NCBI RefSeq assembly: GCF_000024005.1
Contig: NC_013132.1
Span: 1,854,001-1,918,000 of the forward strand
Length of the DNA: 64,000 nt
Reading direction: 5' to 3'
DNA from: Chitinophaga pinensis DSM 2588
Lineage (GTDB): Bacteria > Bacteroidota > Bacteroidia > Chitinophagales > Chitinophagaceae
The translations under genes were made by a program, and so were the position numbers. Position 1 is the first letter of the stretch, and every line of letters starts with the position of its first letter. The notes under the pieces were generated by a model, which searched no databases, was not told where the DNA came from, and worked only from the letters and a program-made list of their open reading frames with translations. Below are positions 34,974-44,158 of this stretch, piece after piece.

Positions 34974-36131
34974 TCATCCCATTACAGATACATTCGTCAA
35001 CTGCCCCGCGCTTTCTTTAATCACATTCGCCATATCATCAAAATGTTGTTGAATAATTTCCTTAACATCTCTCAATTGCTCGCTTTCGACGCTTGGAGGA
35101 TTATTAATTAACCTGTTAAATTCCTGAAAACATCTGTTCCCCATTTCCGCATCGCTTTCGCCAGTCTCCGGATAAGCAGAAACAATCTGATTTTCCAACC
35201 CAAACGGTTTCAATAAGTAAGTAATCCGTGAACTGATAAGCGGCTCTGTATTAATACAGACAAACGGTACATGCTGAATAATCGCGGAAATCGTTCCATG
35301 ATAAGTATCACTGACTGATATATCAAAACCAGCGATCATTTCAAAGGTATCTACAGGATCTTTATAATCTAAAACGTAAGAGAATTGATCACCAAAAACA
35401 CTTCTCATTTTCATCACTGTGACATGATTATCATATTGACGACTGTAGGCATAAAAACAAATATCAAATTGAGACAGATTGGTGTTCTTTAGTATGGCAA
35501 TAAGCGGATCGCACAATTTGAGAGAAACAGAGATACCTATCAATGGTTTTGTTCTTGCTTTTTTCTCTACTTTTTTTAACTCAAGATCCAGCACTGGATC
35601 AGGAATAGCTTTCACCTTATCAATTCCTGTTTTATGCAATTCGTTTCTGAAGAATTCTGTCCTTACTGCAATGTATTTGGATCGCTTCTCTATATTATAA
35701 AATAAATGCTCTTTTGTCTTTACCGGTTCGAATCTATGTACGCAGTTAAATAACACCACTGGCTTTTTCGTGGTTAAAAAAGAAGCTGAATCCAGGAAGA
35801 ATATTTTACCATCTTTTTCATAGTCCTCACTCCATATCACATCCCCACCTATCACCAGTGCATCATATTGAGAAAGAACCGATTCCAGCAGGGCTATTCC
35901 CTCCCCGGCAGGGAAAAAATTGATGTCCAGACCATCTTTATGCTCCTTGACGATTCCCTTGCTTTTGGTTTTAACATCAATGGCAAAAATGTCTATTTCG
36001 CAGTTTTCAATTCGTTTTTTCAGCTCTTGACGGGTTTTCAGACAGATCATAATACAACCGGGATTATAGTCACCACGGTAATATCCACCGTACATACCGA
36101 TCATGGCAATTTTTGTTTTAATGCTATTCAT
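34974..36131 (-). CDS. Polysaccharide pyruvyl transferase family protein
   Basis: A 385-residue protein with the two-domain pattern of the CsaB/WcaK family: an N-terminal AMIGMYGGYYRGDYNPG, a middle with VIGGDVIWSEDYEKDGKIF, and a C-terminal part with FDISVSDTYHGTISAIIQHVPFVCINTEPLISSRITYLLKPFGL, which holds the conserved His-Gly and catalytic-region residues. It would transfer a pyruvyl group from PEP to a cell-surface sugar. The acceptor is unknown, and no glycosyltransferases surround it. Confidence 0.75.
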   Translation of the reverse strand: MNSIKTKIAMIGMYGGYYRGDYNPGCIMICLKTRQELKKRIENCEIDIFAIDVKTKSKGIVKEHKDGLDINFFPAGEGIALLESVLSQYDALVIGGDVIWSEDYEKDGKIFFLDSASFLTTKKPVVLFNCVHRFEPVKTKEHLFYNIEKRSKYIAVRTEFFRNELHKTGIDKVKAIPDPVLDLELKKVEKKARTKPLIGISVSLKLCDPLIAILKNTNLSQFDICFYAYSRQYDNHVTVMKMRSVFGDQFSYVLDYKDPVDTFEMIAGFDISVSDTYHGTISAIIQHVPFVCINTEPLISSRITYLLKPFGLENQIVSAYPETGESDAEMGNRCFQEFNRLINNPPSVESEQLRDVKEIIQQHFDDMANVIKESAGQLTNVSVMG

Positions 36132-36358
36132 AGAGATTTAACTAACAAGTTTTATTGAGTCACATGTATTATAAAGTATAAATATTTTTATTGTGTTTGG
36201 GCTGATGATTAGCAAGTACTCGGCAAGTCCAGGAACAAACCTTTATTTAAAAACAGTGGGTGTCGTATAATAGGTCAATATGCTATCTGGTATTACTAAA
36301 TATACAATAATCAGTTGTAATATTATATTTTTAGCACTTAGATCCTCTCAAAGTTATT

Positions 36359-36847
36359 ATGCCCACGAAAATTTACTGGATACAGTCCTTCGAAAAAAAT
36401 GCCCGGATTGGCATTATGCCTCGTCCGCGCGGTGGAGATTGGCTGGAGGATGAAATCAGCCATTTTAAGCGACAGAACGTTACACTAATTGTTTCTCTCC
36501 TTGAAAACGATGAGGTCGGAGAGTTAGACCTAAGAAAGGAAGAGGTATACTGTCTGCAATATGGTATCGGATTCCTCCGGTTTCCGATTAAAGACAGGGA
36601 TGTTCCTGTAAACGCCCGAGGTCTGATTCAGACATTATTAAAGCACCTTGAGGAAGGGGCTAAAATTGTTATTCATTGCCGGATGGGCATAGGAAGGTCA
36701 GCTATTATAGCGGGCGCTGTCCTTGTCTCAAAGGGATATAAAGCCAGTGCTGTATTAACTCAGATCAGTGAGGTACGCGGCCTTAAAGTACCAGACACTC
36801 AGGAACAGGTGAGCTGGCTGATAGGTATGGAAACCCATCCTTATTGA
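36359..36847 (+). CDS. Dual-specificity/tyrosine phosphatase-like protein
   Basis: A 162-residue protein with the Cys-based phosphatase signature VIHCRMGIGRSA: nucleophile Cys107 and Arg113 (CX5R). Asp79 or Asp81 (KDRDVP) is a plausible general acid. The N-terminal PRPRGGDWLEDEISHFKRQNV is typical of the cyclin-dependent-kinase-inhibitor-like bacterial DSPs. It overlaps the convergent ATP-grasp gene by 7 bp at the 3' ends. Confidence 0.85.
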   Translation: MPTKIYWIQSFEKNARIGIMPRPRGGDWLEDEISHFKRQNVTLIVSLLENDEVGELDLRKEEVYCLQYGIGFLRFPIKDRDVPVNARGLIQTLLKHLEEGAKIVIHCRMGIGRSAIIAGAVLVSKGYKASAVLTQISEVRGLKVPDTQEQVSWLIGMETHPY

Positions 36848-37647
36848 TAAGTAAAATATTCAGACACATTGCGGATAATATCTTCAATATTCGCGTGATA
36901 AAATCCTGCTCCATTCATACATCCACACTCTACGATGTAATAGGCATCACCGCAAAGACATATATCCATTACAAATATATCATGCGGTGTATACTCTGCA
37001 CAACGGTCCATTGCAAAATCAACCACCCCATCAGGACAACCCGCTTCCTTCTTCAGCTTAAAATATTGCCGGTATTTTGACGCAGCGACTACCTTTTTGT
37101 TAACAATCCACAGCCGCCATTCATATTGAATATTATAGGGTTCAGATACGACAATTTTGCTCTCCGATGACAATGAGCTATTCTCGATTTTTGAAAGCTG
37201 TGAGAACCAATCGCGGATCTGGTTATACTGTTTAAGCTCTCCCGCAAATGCTTTATTGTCGTCATTCGGACGAATAAATAACAATTTGTCTTCAGGGTAT
37301 TCTCTATTCTCAATAAGCGACCGGAACGTGGTGATCTTTGCTTCGTAGTTGAGCATGTGCCGACCCCAATGTTTGATGTAGTTTTCTATAGAAAATTGTT
37401 GCTCATCAAAGAAAACTCCTTCTCTTAATACGGGGTCATTCGCGGCGATCGCATTAAATGTGGTAGAGCCGTAGATAATAGAACGACGTGTTTTATCAAA
37501 CGGAGGCAAGGTCGATGTAAAAGGGATAATATCTATCGCATTAAAGGGAACGCCTAATCTGGCACATGCGCTTTGCATTCCTTCAAAATCAGATAGGCTT
37601 GTAAGGTTGCGTTGCACAACCCATTGTATGTTTTCGAACTGCTTCAT
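36841..37647 (-). CDS. ATP-grasp protein (DUF4343-like)
   Basis: A 268-residue protein of the ATP-grasp fold. Catalytic-domain landmarks include LFIRPNDDNKAFAGEL (lysine and acidic residues for ATP), EYNIQYEWRLWIVNKKVVAASKYRQYF and VMDICLCGDAYYIVECGCMNGAGFYHANIE, the last with metal-binding Glu and Asn. Such proteins ligate a carboxylate to an amine or thiol in small-molecule or peptide synthesis. The product is not known. It lies 14 bp after the pseudogene fragment below. Confidence 0.72.
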   Translation of the reverse strand: MKQFENIQWVVQRNLTSLSDFEGMQSACARLGVPFNAIDIIPFTSTLPPFDKTRRSIIYGSTTFNAIAANDPVLREGVFFDEQQFSIENYIKHWGRHMLNYEAKITTFRSLIENREYPEDKLLFIRPNDDNKAFAGELKQYNQIRDWFSQLSKIENSSLSSESKIVVSEPYNIQYEWRLWIVNKKVVAASKYRQYFKLKKEAGCPDGVVDFAMDRCAEYTPHDIFVMDICLCGDAYYIVECGCMNGAGFYHANIEDIIRNVSEYFTYQ

Positions 37648-37661
37648 AAGTATAATATCTG

Positions 37662-37868
37662 CTAAGATAAGACAGGGACCCAGCTAAACTCATTTCCTTT
37701 TCGCACAACTTTACCAAACCCTGGCCAGGGCATGTAATAGCCAAACACCAATGTACCGGAATCTGCAAAGTGACGAATCACCTCGACGCGTGTCCGCACT
37801 GCCAGCTCAAAATTAATATCAAATTGTTCCCCTGGACAATAAAAATATGTAGCTATTTCTGCTACACA
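37662..37868 (-). pseudogene. C-terminal remnant of an MBL-fold metallo-hydrolase
   Basis: Between the DUF2809 gene and the ATP-grasp gene a minus-strand frame, open from a stop at 37869-37871 to a TAG at 37662-37664, has no usable start codon. It encodes about 68 residues, including FELAVRTRVEVIRHFADSG, LVFGYYMPWPG and GKVVRKGNEFSWVPV, the recurrent C-terminal part of secreted MBL-fold hydrolases (usual motif H/Y-F-P-x-P-G-x-G). The metal-binding N-terminal HxHxDH half is gone. This is a decayed gene tail. Confidence 0.75.
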
Positions 37869-38248
37869 TTACTTCTTTTTAACGCTATTAGCTTCTCCGC
37901 CAGTATAGTTCCCCCAATTCCTATCGTATAACATATAATATCCGCCCAGGTAAAATAATTCCCGATAATGATATTCGCCGCCCTGGAGTGCTGCAGCCCC
38001 AATAGCTTCACCACTTTGAAATACTGTAACATCTCCACCAGGTAAGAGAATATCAGTACCCCCAATGCAACAGGTACTACAGGCGCCTGGATAAAACTGC
38101 GAACAAAACAATAAATCAAAACAACGACCAGTACATCTCCAAAATAAGGACGGATTAAATCGTCGTGTACATATAAGGCGATCAGCACTTCTACAGCGAA
38201 AATAAGAATAGCCAATAACAGGTATGGCATACTAAAACGAAAACTCAT
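37862..38248 (-). CDS. DUF2809 family small membrane protein
   Basis: 128 residues with about four hydrophobic helices (YLLLAILIFAVEVLIALYV, DVLVVVLIYCFVRSF, VALGVLIFSYLVEMLQYF, FTWADIICYTIGIGGTILAE). The YFGDVLVVVLIYCFVRSF segment is characteristic of DUF2809. Function unknown. Its last codons overlap the start of the MBL remnant frame. Confidence 0.75.
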   Translation of the reverse strand: MSFRFSMPYLLLAILIFAVEVLIALYVHDDLIRPYFGDVLVVVLIYCFVRSFIQAPVVPVALGVLIFSYLVEMLQYFKVVKLLGLQHSRAANIIIGNYFTWADIICYTIGIGGTILAEKLIALKRSNV

Positions 38249-38283
38249 AGGAACTAAGATAATACTTCAGAAGTATAGCAGCT

Positions 38284-39036
38284 TTAATAATTAATTTTTT
38301 TATGGATCTCACCTTTCTCATTGTAAAACAGTATTTCAGGTTCGTTCTTCTCATTTACGATCATCTCCAACCTGATACGACCTTTGGTGTCACGTACAAA
38401 AACACCTGTTCGTTGACCTTGTTGACCAGCAAACATCCGCGTATAGCCAAAATATCCATCCGCTTTTAGTTTATTGATGACCTGTTGCTGTTCCTGTTCG
38501 CCTTTGACTTTACTCCGGATAGAATCAAGTGTAGCCATCGTCTGATCAACAGGAAATGAAGGACGCTCAAAAACAGTCAGCCCTTTTGTGTCATCGCCGC
38601 TTTCCCGTTGAATGTAAGACAACTGCACCACCTGATCCTGTTTGTATTTATCAAACGTAATACTAAGCTCATTCTGGCCTTTCCCATTTTTCCCTTTTCC
38701 ATTATATACCAGACCGCCACACTCTTCTCCTTCAGTATTGTAAAACATCAGTCCTGCCTCATCACCACCCTGACGACTCATCTTTTTGCCATTCACCACC
38801 GCAGGCGGAAGGTTCTCCTTATTGAACAAGGAAAGTTTAACAGTGCCATCCGGCTCCACAATTTCAATCTTTTCTGCGCGTAGACTTTTGATAATGTCAT
38901 CCTGCGCTGATTTCCGGAAACCATAACCTATAAAAGCCAGTATGAATACAGAAGTAACAATGGCATATACCCTGAAAAAAGCCATCTGACGGCGTAATTG
39001 CGTTACTTCATTGTGTATGTCCTGCATGGTTTGCAT
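38284..39036 (-). CDS. Unknown protein with N-terminal membrane anchor
   Basis: A 250-residue protein: a short cytoplasmic coiled segment (1-20), one TM (about 22-41, FRVYAIVTSVFILAFIGYGF), then a periplasmic region of about 200 residues with repeated FYNEKGE/FNKENL-type strand units (VKLSLFNKENLPPAVV, MFYNTEGEECGGLVYNGKG, ILFYNEKGEIHKKI). These look like a repeated beta fold. I recognise no family. It is followed in its own direction by DUF2809, 35 bp away. Confidence 0.65.
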   Translation of the reverse strand: MQTMQDIHNEVTQLRRQMAFFRVYAIVTSVFILAFIGYGFRKSAQDDIIKSLRAEKIEIVEPDGTVKLSLFNKENLPPAVVNGKKMSRQGGDEAGLMFYNTEGEECGGLVYNGKGKNGKGQNELSITFDKYKQDQVVQLSYIQRESGDDTKGLTVFERPSFPVDQTMATLDSIRSKVKGEQEQQQVINKLKADGYFGYTRMFAGQQGQRTGVFVRDTKGRIRLEMIVNEKNEPEILFYNEKGEIHKKINY

Positions 39037-39110
39037 GAGTTTGGTGAGTGATCTGAAATATTATCAGGGAAGATAAGGAAAGGGGAGTAGTTCTGCAACG
39101 ATATAAAACG

Positions 39111-39142
39111 AAGAAGGTCCGGGTAGATACCCGGACCTTCTT
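39111..39142. terminator. Terminator downstream of SusD
   Basis: 13 bp stem aagaaggtccggg / cccggaccttctt with a 6 nt loop. Confidence 0.8.
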
Positions 39143-39161
39143 CTGTAAGTAATGTCAGTGA

Positions 39162-40679
39162 CTATTTGTTGAGATTAGGATTGTTCTGCTCTTCACCCTG
39201 TGGGATCACGAATATATAGTAAGGGCTGTTGGCCGCAAAAGCTGTCCCATCTGAGAAGGTCAGCGCTGTATGATACCTGGCTGGTACTTCTTTGGTAGTA
39301 CCATCAGGTTTTACAACTGTTACCTTGATATCATTGCCATTGGCATCTACATAAGGTTTGCGCGCCACTGCCTGCTGGGTACGGATAATATCAGATAAAC
39401 CAAAACCTTCGCCCCACAGTTCTTTTCTTCTCTCTATCAGGATTTCTTTGATCAGGTTCTCTGCTGTGGCGCCGTTAGCATCAAACAATTTGGCGCCTCT
39501 GGCAGTGCGAAGCTGGTTCAAAGCAGTAATACCCTCCGGAATACTACCAGCACGGGCATAACCTTCTGCTTTGATCAGCAAGGCTTCTGCGCTTCTCATG
39601 AGGACCAGGTCTGCGGTCTGATCGGCCTTGAATTTGAACTTCTTATATTGCAGGTATCCCTCTCTGGCGGCAGCTGAACCGTCCCAGGAAAACAGCGTTT
39701 TACGGATGTCGCCTGTTTCGAATAATTCTCCGAAGAATGGATCAGCCATATAACTGTAGTAATAAGAAGAGGCAGATGATACGTCCAGGAAGTGGAAACT
39801 GTAACTACCATCACTCTGACTAGGTATTTCAGAATGTCCCCAGATCCACTCGGAATTGCCGGCGTCGTTAAAGCCTTTACTGTATTCAGATGGCGCCATC
39901 AATGGATAGTTTTGCAATGCCTCATTAGCCGCTGCCGCCGCAAATGCCCATCTGCCGGTATTCAGGTAAGCACGTGCCAGTAAACCATTTACCACGTCAA
40001 CATTGATCTTGTATTTCGCCGGACGATCATAACCTGCCAGTAGTTCTCTTGCCTGTTGCAAGTCTGCAAAGATCACTTCATAGATCTCTTTGAGAGAGGC
40101 TTTAGGGTTACCCTGTGTACTCGCCGTCGTCGGTGTGGTATAAACAGGGGCTGTTTTCGCCGTTGAGTCTTTCAGATAAGAATACTGGTAAAATGAAGCG
40201 ATTGTCAGATAAGTATGTGCCCTCAATGCGAGTGCCTGTCCCTTGAGAACCTTTTTACTGGTCAGATCTCCTTCAACTCTGTCCACATTCGCAATGATAA
40301 TATTGCTGTTGTTGATGATCTTGTATAGTTGACCCCATATAGCTGTCACACGTGACTGTGTCTTATCATTCATCTGTGTGAAACGATATGCTGTAGGAAA
40401 ACCATACTTGGTAGTGATCAGTGCTACGTCATTAGCCATGGCATCGCTGGTAAGCGCAATGGTCTTAAAACCGGGATTACTGTAGGTGCCGCCATAAAAA
40501 TCATCCATCATAGCCGCCCAGGTACCTTCTGAGATGGTGGTAAGGTTGGCTACATTTTTCAGTACGATATCTTCTGATACCGCATTGGAAGGAGCGGTAT
40601 CCAGTTGTTTGTTGCAGGCTGATAATCCTAAGAGCAGCGCTACTGTATATGTGTAAAATCTGATTGATTGCATGTTCAT
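39162..40679 (-). CDS. SusD/RagB family outer-membrane lipoprotein
   Basis: A 505-residue lipoprotein; the lipobox LSAC (about 19-22) gives Cys22 at the surface-anchored N-terminus. TPR-like helical repeats (LKGQALALRAHTYLTIASFYQYSY, ALIKAEGYARAGSIPEGITALNQLRTARGA) and the C-terminal ILIERRKELWGEGFGLSDIIRTQ are SusD hallmarks. It binds a glycan or other ligand and hands it to its SusC partner. It starts 22 bp after SusC on the same strand. A second ATG two codons in (40673) is as likely a start. Confidence 0.92.
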   Translation of the reverse strand: MNMQSIRFYTYTVALLLGLSACNKQLDTAPSNAVSEDIVLKNVANLTTISEGTWAAMMDDFYGGTYSNPGFKTIALTSDAMANDVALITTKYGFPTAYRFTQMNDKTQSRVTAIWGQLYKIINNSNIIIANVDRVEGDLTSKKVLKGQALALRAHTYLTIASFYQYSYLKDSTAKTAPVYTTPTTASTQGNPKASLKEIYEVIFADLQQARELLAGYDRPAKYKINVDVVNGLLARAYLNTGRWAFAAAAANEALQNYPLMAPSEYSKGFNDAGNSEWIWGHSEIPSQSDGSYSFHFLDVSSASSYYYSYMADPFFGELFETGDIRKTLFSWDGSAAAREGYLQYKKFKFKADQTADLVLMRSAEALLIKAEGYARAGSIPEGITALNQLRTARGAKLFDANGATAENLIKEILIERRKELWGEGFGLSDIIRTQQAVARKPYVDANGNDIKVTVVKPDGTTKEVPARYHTALTFSDGTAFAANSPYYIFVIPQGEEQNNPNLNK

Positions 40680-40701
40680 TCAATATTAAAAACGTTACGT
40701 A

Positions 40702-43700
40702 TTAAAGTCCCACCTGTATACCTACTGAGAATGTTTTCATCGCAGGATACTGATAGTAAGTGGTACCATCTATAGACTGCTCCGGATCCATGCCTTTGTG
40801 ACCATAGAAGGTCAGGAGGTTTTCACCCAGACCATATACTTTAGCGCTCTTAATACCAATTCGGGACAATAACCTGTTTGGCAGCGAATATCCGAGGGAT
40901 ACCGTTTTAAGACGGGCATAAGTAGCGCTGTAGAGGAAACGGGTAGAGGTAGAGGTCCAGTTCAGGTTATCCGTGGTAAAACGCGGAACATCCGTGTTGG
41001 TATGTTCCGGCGTCCAGCGTTCCAGTAATTCTGTTGACCAGTTACGGCCTGGACTGGTAGCGCCACTCAGCAGAGATACATAATCCAGGTCCAGTACTTT
41101 ACCGCCTATGCTATAAGACAGGAGGAAAGACAGATCAAAGTTTTTATAATTGAAGCTGTTGGTAATACCACCTGTAACATCAGGCAATGCAGAACCTGCA
41201 TAATATTGCGTAGCGGAAGCATAATTAGTGGTAGTCACTTTCTTGCCTTCGGCGTCCGTCTGATACCAGAGCGGATTACCCGTCTTTGCATCTACACCCG
41301 CCCATTCACGCAGATAGAACTCATAGATAGAACTTCCTACCGTCAGCTTTTTAGTACCACTGATGATTTCCTTCTGTGGCAGCTCAGTGATCTTATTCTT
41401 GTTATGCGCTACATTCAGTCCGATATTCCATTTGAAATCGCGGGTTTGGATAGGTATGACATTCAGTTCCAGTTCCAGACCGGTATTGCGCAACGCTCCG
41501 ATGTTAGCGCTGATAGAGCTGAAACCTGTTGAAGAAGCCATTGGTTTTGCATAGAGGAGGTCCTTACTGGTTCTGTTATAGTAGTTGATATTACCATACA
41601 GACGATTGTCAAATAATGCGTAATCCAGACCAATATTCAGATTCAGATTACTTTCCCATTTCAGACCCGGAGTAGCCAGTCTGGATGTGATAACACCCCC
41701 GTTACCCAGGTTATTCTTGATATCGAATAAAGCGAGATACGCATAGTATGTGCTTAAATTGTCATTACCAGATGCACCATAGCTACCCTTCAAGGTGAGG
41801 GTATTCAAGCAGCTTACAGAACGAAGAAATTGCTCTTCTGACAAACGCCAGGAAGCACCTGTCGACCAGAATGTTCCCCAACGGGAATCAGGAGAGAAGC
41901 GGGAAGATCCATCTCTTCTTACAGAGGCGGTTAAATAGTATTTGTTCAGGTAGTTATATTGTCCCTGACCAAAGAAACTCAGTTTCGCATAGTTATCAGA
42001 AACACCGGTAAAGTCATTTAACTGAGAGGCTGCAGCTGGTTCGTACAAATCAGGTAAGGCAAATTTCTGACGACTACCACTCTGTGAACTGGAATTGAAA
42101 TAATAGTATTCATGACCAGCCAGGAGATTGAGGTGATGTCCGCCCAAAAGATCTGCATCATAGGTCAGGATGTTGTTCCATGTATAACTTAACCTTCTGC
42201 CATTGCTTTTACTGATAGCACCGCCTATTTCTGCGTCGCCGCCTACCAGCGGGTTGGTGTAAAACAGGGCGTTGGTATTTACATAGTCAACGTTGTAACT
42301 GGTCTTGATATGTAGTGCCTTTGTAAGAGCTGCTTCCACAAATGTTCTGGCAGACAGGTTCTCATTGGTATTCCTGTTTTTATCCAGCGGCAAAGACCCG
42401 ATCAGATTTTCGCGGGCCAGTGCTGCAGAGGGGCGATAAGCGCCATAGTCAAATAGCTTCTGGCCACTGGCATCCAACAGATAGGTGCCATCAGGATTCC
42501 GCTGGTAAATAGGATAGAAGCCTGGAACAGTCCTGCCAAACAATACGACGTTATCTGTACGTGAGTCAGATGACGCCGGATAATCCTGCGCAGCGCTGGA
42601 TCCACTCAGATTCAATCCTGTCTTTAACCAGGATTTTGCCTGTAAGGTGATATTACTTTTGAAGTTATAACGTTTGAAACCGGAACCCATATAAGCACCT
42701 TCGTTATTAACATAACCACCACTTACATAATAAGTGGATTTATCACTACCGCCGCTGAAACTAAGCTGTGCCTGTGTATATTTTCCGGATTGCTGTATAC
42801 CTTTTTCCCAGTCGTCGTTCCATAAAGGATGCGCACCCGCTACGATCTTTCCATCCGTACCAACAGGCTGAGGGAAAGTAGGACCAAAAGGATTGATACC
42901 CAGATCAGAAACTACGCGTGCACTGGCGGTTGCGGCTGCCTGAGCAGCAGATTGACCATTGGTAAGCTGTTTATTGCGTAATGCTTCCCAGTAGAGTTCA
43001 AAGTACTGATCAGTGTTAAGTTTATCATAGTCTTTTACTGCACGGCTGCTCCATCCCTGGTTGAAGTTGATATTCACGGCGGACTCACCTTTTTTACCCT
43101 GCTTGGTAGTGATGATAATTACGCCATTAGCGGCACGCGAACCGTACAGGTTAGCGGCAGTTGCGTCTTTCAATACACTGATAGATTCTATATCAGCGCC
43201 GTTGATAGCATTGATATCTCCATCATAAGGAGCGCCATCTACTACAAACAGAGGCGCACTGGAGGCATTAATAGAACCAACGCCACGTATGCGGATGGTA
43301 GAACTATTGCCCGGCTGACCATTAGAAGAAGTCGTCTGCAAACCGGTCACTAATCCCTGCAATGCGTTGGTAACGTTGGGGGTAAGGCGGTTATTGATTT
43401 TGTCAGAGCTTACAGTTGCTACAGCTCCCGGGTATCCGGAACGTTTTACATTCGTATAGGCCACCGCTACTACTTCACCAAGTGTCGTGTTAGCAGGTTT
43501 AAGCAGGATTACAATATTTTGATCTCCGTTGCGTACCTCTGTTTCTGTTGTTTCTCTGCCAATAGAGGATACTGATATAACGGTTTTGCTGGAAGGGACT
43601 GTCAGTTGGAAATGTCCTCCCTGATCTGTAGTAGTACCTAATGTAGTACGATTAATTTTTACTGTCACTCCCGGCAAAGGCTGCCTATTTTCAGCAGCGA

Positions 43701-43788
43701 GCACCTGCCCCCGTATTTGTGTTTGCTGCGCAAAAAGCGCCGTGCTAAAAAGCAGCGCAAGCACGAGTGTTACATTTCTTTTGAACAT
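40702..43788 (-). CDS. SusC/RagA family TonB-linked outer-membrane transporter
   Basis: About 1028 residues from MFKRNVTLVLALLFSTALFAQ (signal peptide 1-22). A carboxypeptidase-regulatory-like domain (IRGQVLAAENRQPLPGVTVKIN) comes first, then the TonB plug (ALQGLVTGLQTT, IRGVGSINASSAPLFVVDG, and the SusC signature KDATAANLYGSRAANGVIIITTK), and a large barrel ending AMKTFSVGIQVGL. It imports a nutrient with SusD using TonB energy. The longer frame to 43821 adds 11 residues and is unlikely. No CAZyme, sensor or anti-sigma gene is nearby, so the substrate cannot be predicted. Confidence 0.94.
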   Translation of the reverse strand: MFKRNVTLVLALLFSTALFAQQTQIRGQVLAAENRQPLPGVTVKINRTTLGTTTDQGGHFQLTVPSSKTVISVSSIGRETTETEVRNGDQNIVILLKPANTTLGEVVAVAYTNVKRSGYPGAVATVSSDKINNRLTPNVTNALQGLVTGLQTTSSNGQPGNSSTIRIRGVGSINASSAPLFVVDGAPYDGDINAINGADIESISVLKDATAANLYGSRAANGVIIITTKQGKKGESAVNINFNQGWSSRAVKDYDKLNTDQYFELYWEALRNKQLTNGQSAAQAAATASARVVSDLGINPFGPTFPQPVGTDGKIVAGAHPLWNDDWEKGIQQSGKYTQAQLSFSGGSDKSTYYVSGGYVNNEGAYMGSGFKRYNFKSNITLQAKSWLKTGLNLSGSSAAQDYPASSDSRTDNVVLFGRTVPGFYPIYQRNPDGTYLLDASGQKLFDYGAYRPSAALARENLIGSLPLDKNRNTNENLSARTFVEAALTKALHIKTSYNVDYVNTNALFYTNPLVGGDAEIGGAISKSNGRRLSYTWNNILTYDADLLGGHHLNLLAGHEYYYFNSSSQSGSRQKFALPDLYEPAAASQLNDFTGVSDNYAKLSFFGQGQYNYLNKYYLTASVRRDGSSRFSPDSRWGTFWSTGASWRLSEEQFLRSVSCLNTLTLKGSYGASGNDNLSTYYAYLALFDIKNNLGNGGVITSRLATPGLKWESNLNLNIGLDYALFDNRLYGNINYYNRTSKDLLYAKPMASSTGFSSISANIGALRNTGLELELNVIPIQTRDFKWNIGLNVAHNKNKITELPQKEIISGTKKLTVGSSIYEFYLREWAGVDAKTGNPLWYQTDAEGKKVTTTNYASATQYYAGSALPDVTGGITNSFNYKNFDLSFLLSYSIGGKVLDLDYVSLLSGATSPGRNWSTELLERWTPEHTNTDVPRFTTDNLNWTSTSTRFLYSATYARLKTVSLGYSLPNRLLSRIGIKSAKVYGLGENLLTFYGHKGMDPEQSIDGTTYYQYPAMKTFSVGIQVGL

Positions 43789-44028
43789 GCGTGTTTTAAT
43801 TAAGAAAATGGAAGAATACATTGCCTTTCAGGCAATAAGATATCCGTCAGCTGCGGGTGGGACAGCTGGCATGGTTAAACTCATTATTTACATAAATCAG
43901 GAAATACTACAATAACAGCTTATGCTTATAGATAAGGGTTTTGAACAGAATAAAGCTGATAAGAGTACAGTTGGTCTTCTCATAATGTCTAGATTCTTGT
44001 CTTTATTATACCAGTCTGATTCGGGAAG
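43789..44028 (-). other. Structured 5' leader of susC
   Basis: The 370 bp gap between susC and the divergent gene at 44159 holds no coding frame. About 235 nt lie between the presumed susC transcription start (near 44022) and its ATG. Two hairpins are visible: ATTGCC/GGCAAT at 43820-43836 with a 5 nt loop, and CAGCTG/CAGCTG at 43848-43868. Confidence 0.5.
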
Positions 44029-44059
44029 CAAAAATAGAATAAAAAATTAGTCTACCAAA
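44029..44059 (-). promoter_or_regulatory. Bacteroidota-type promoter for susC
   Basis: Minus-strand TTTG (44056-44059), exactly 19 bp, TATTTTTG (44029-44036). Both boxes and spacing match the consensus. Confidence 0.75.
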
Positions 44060-44158
44060 AGAGTAGAGTATTCTTTTTGTTGATTTTTTGAGATCTTATC
44101 TTGATAGGGAATTTTATAAAATGAATAATCCCGTTATAATTAGTCGTATTTTAAGTAG

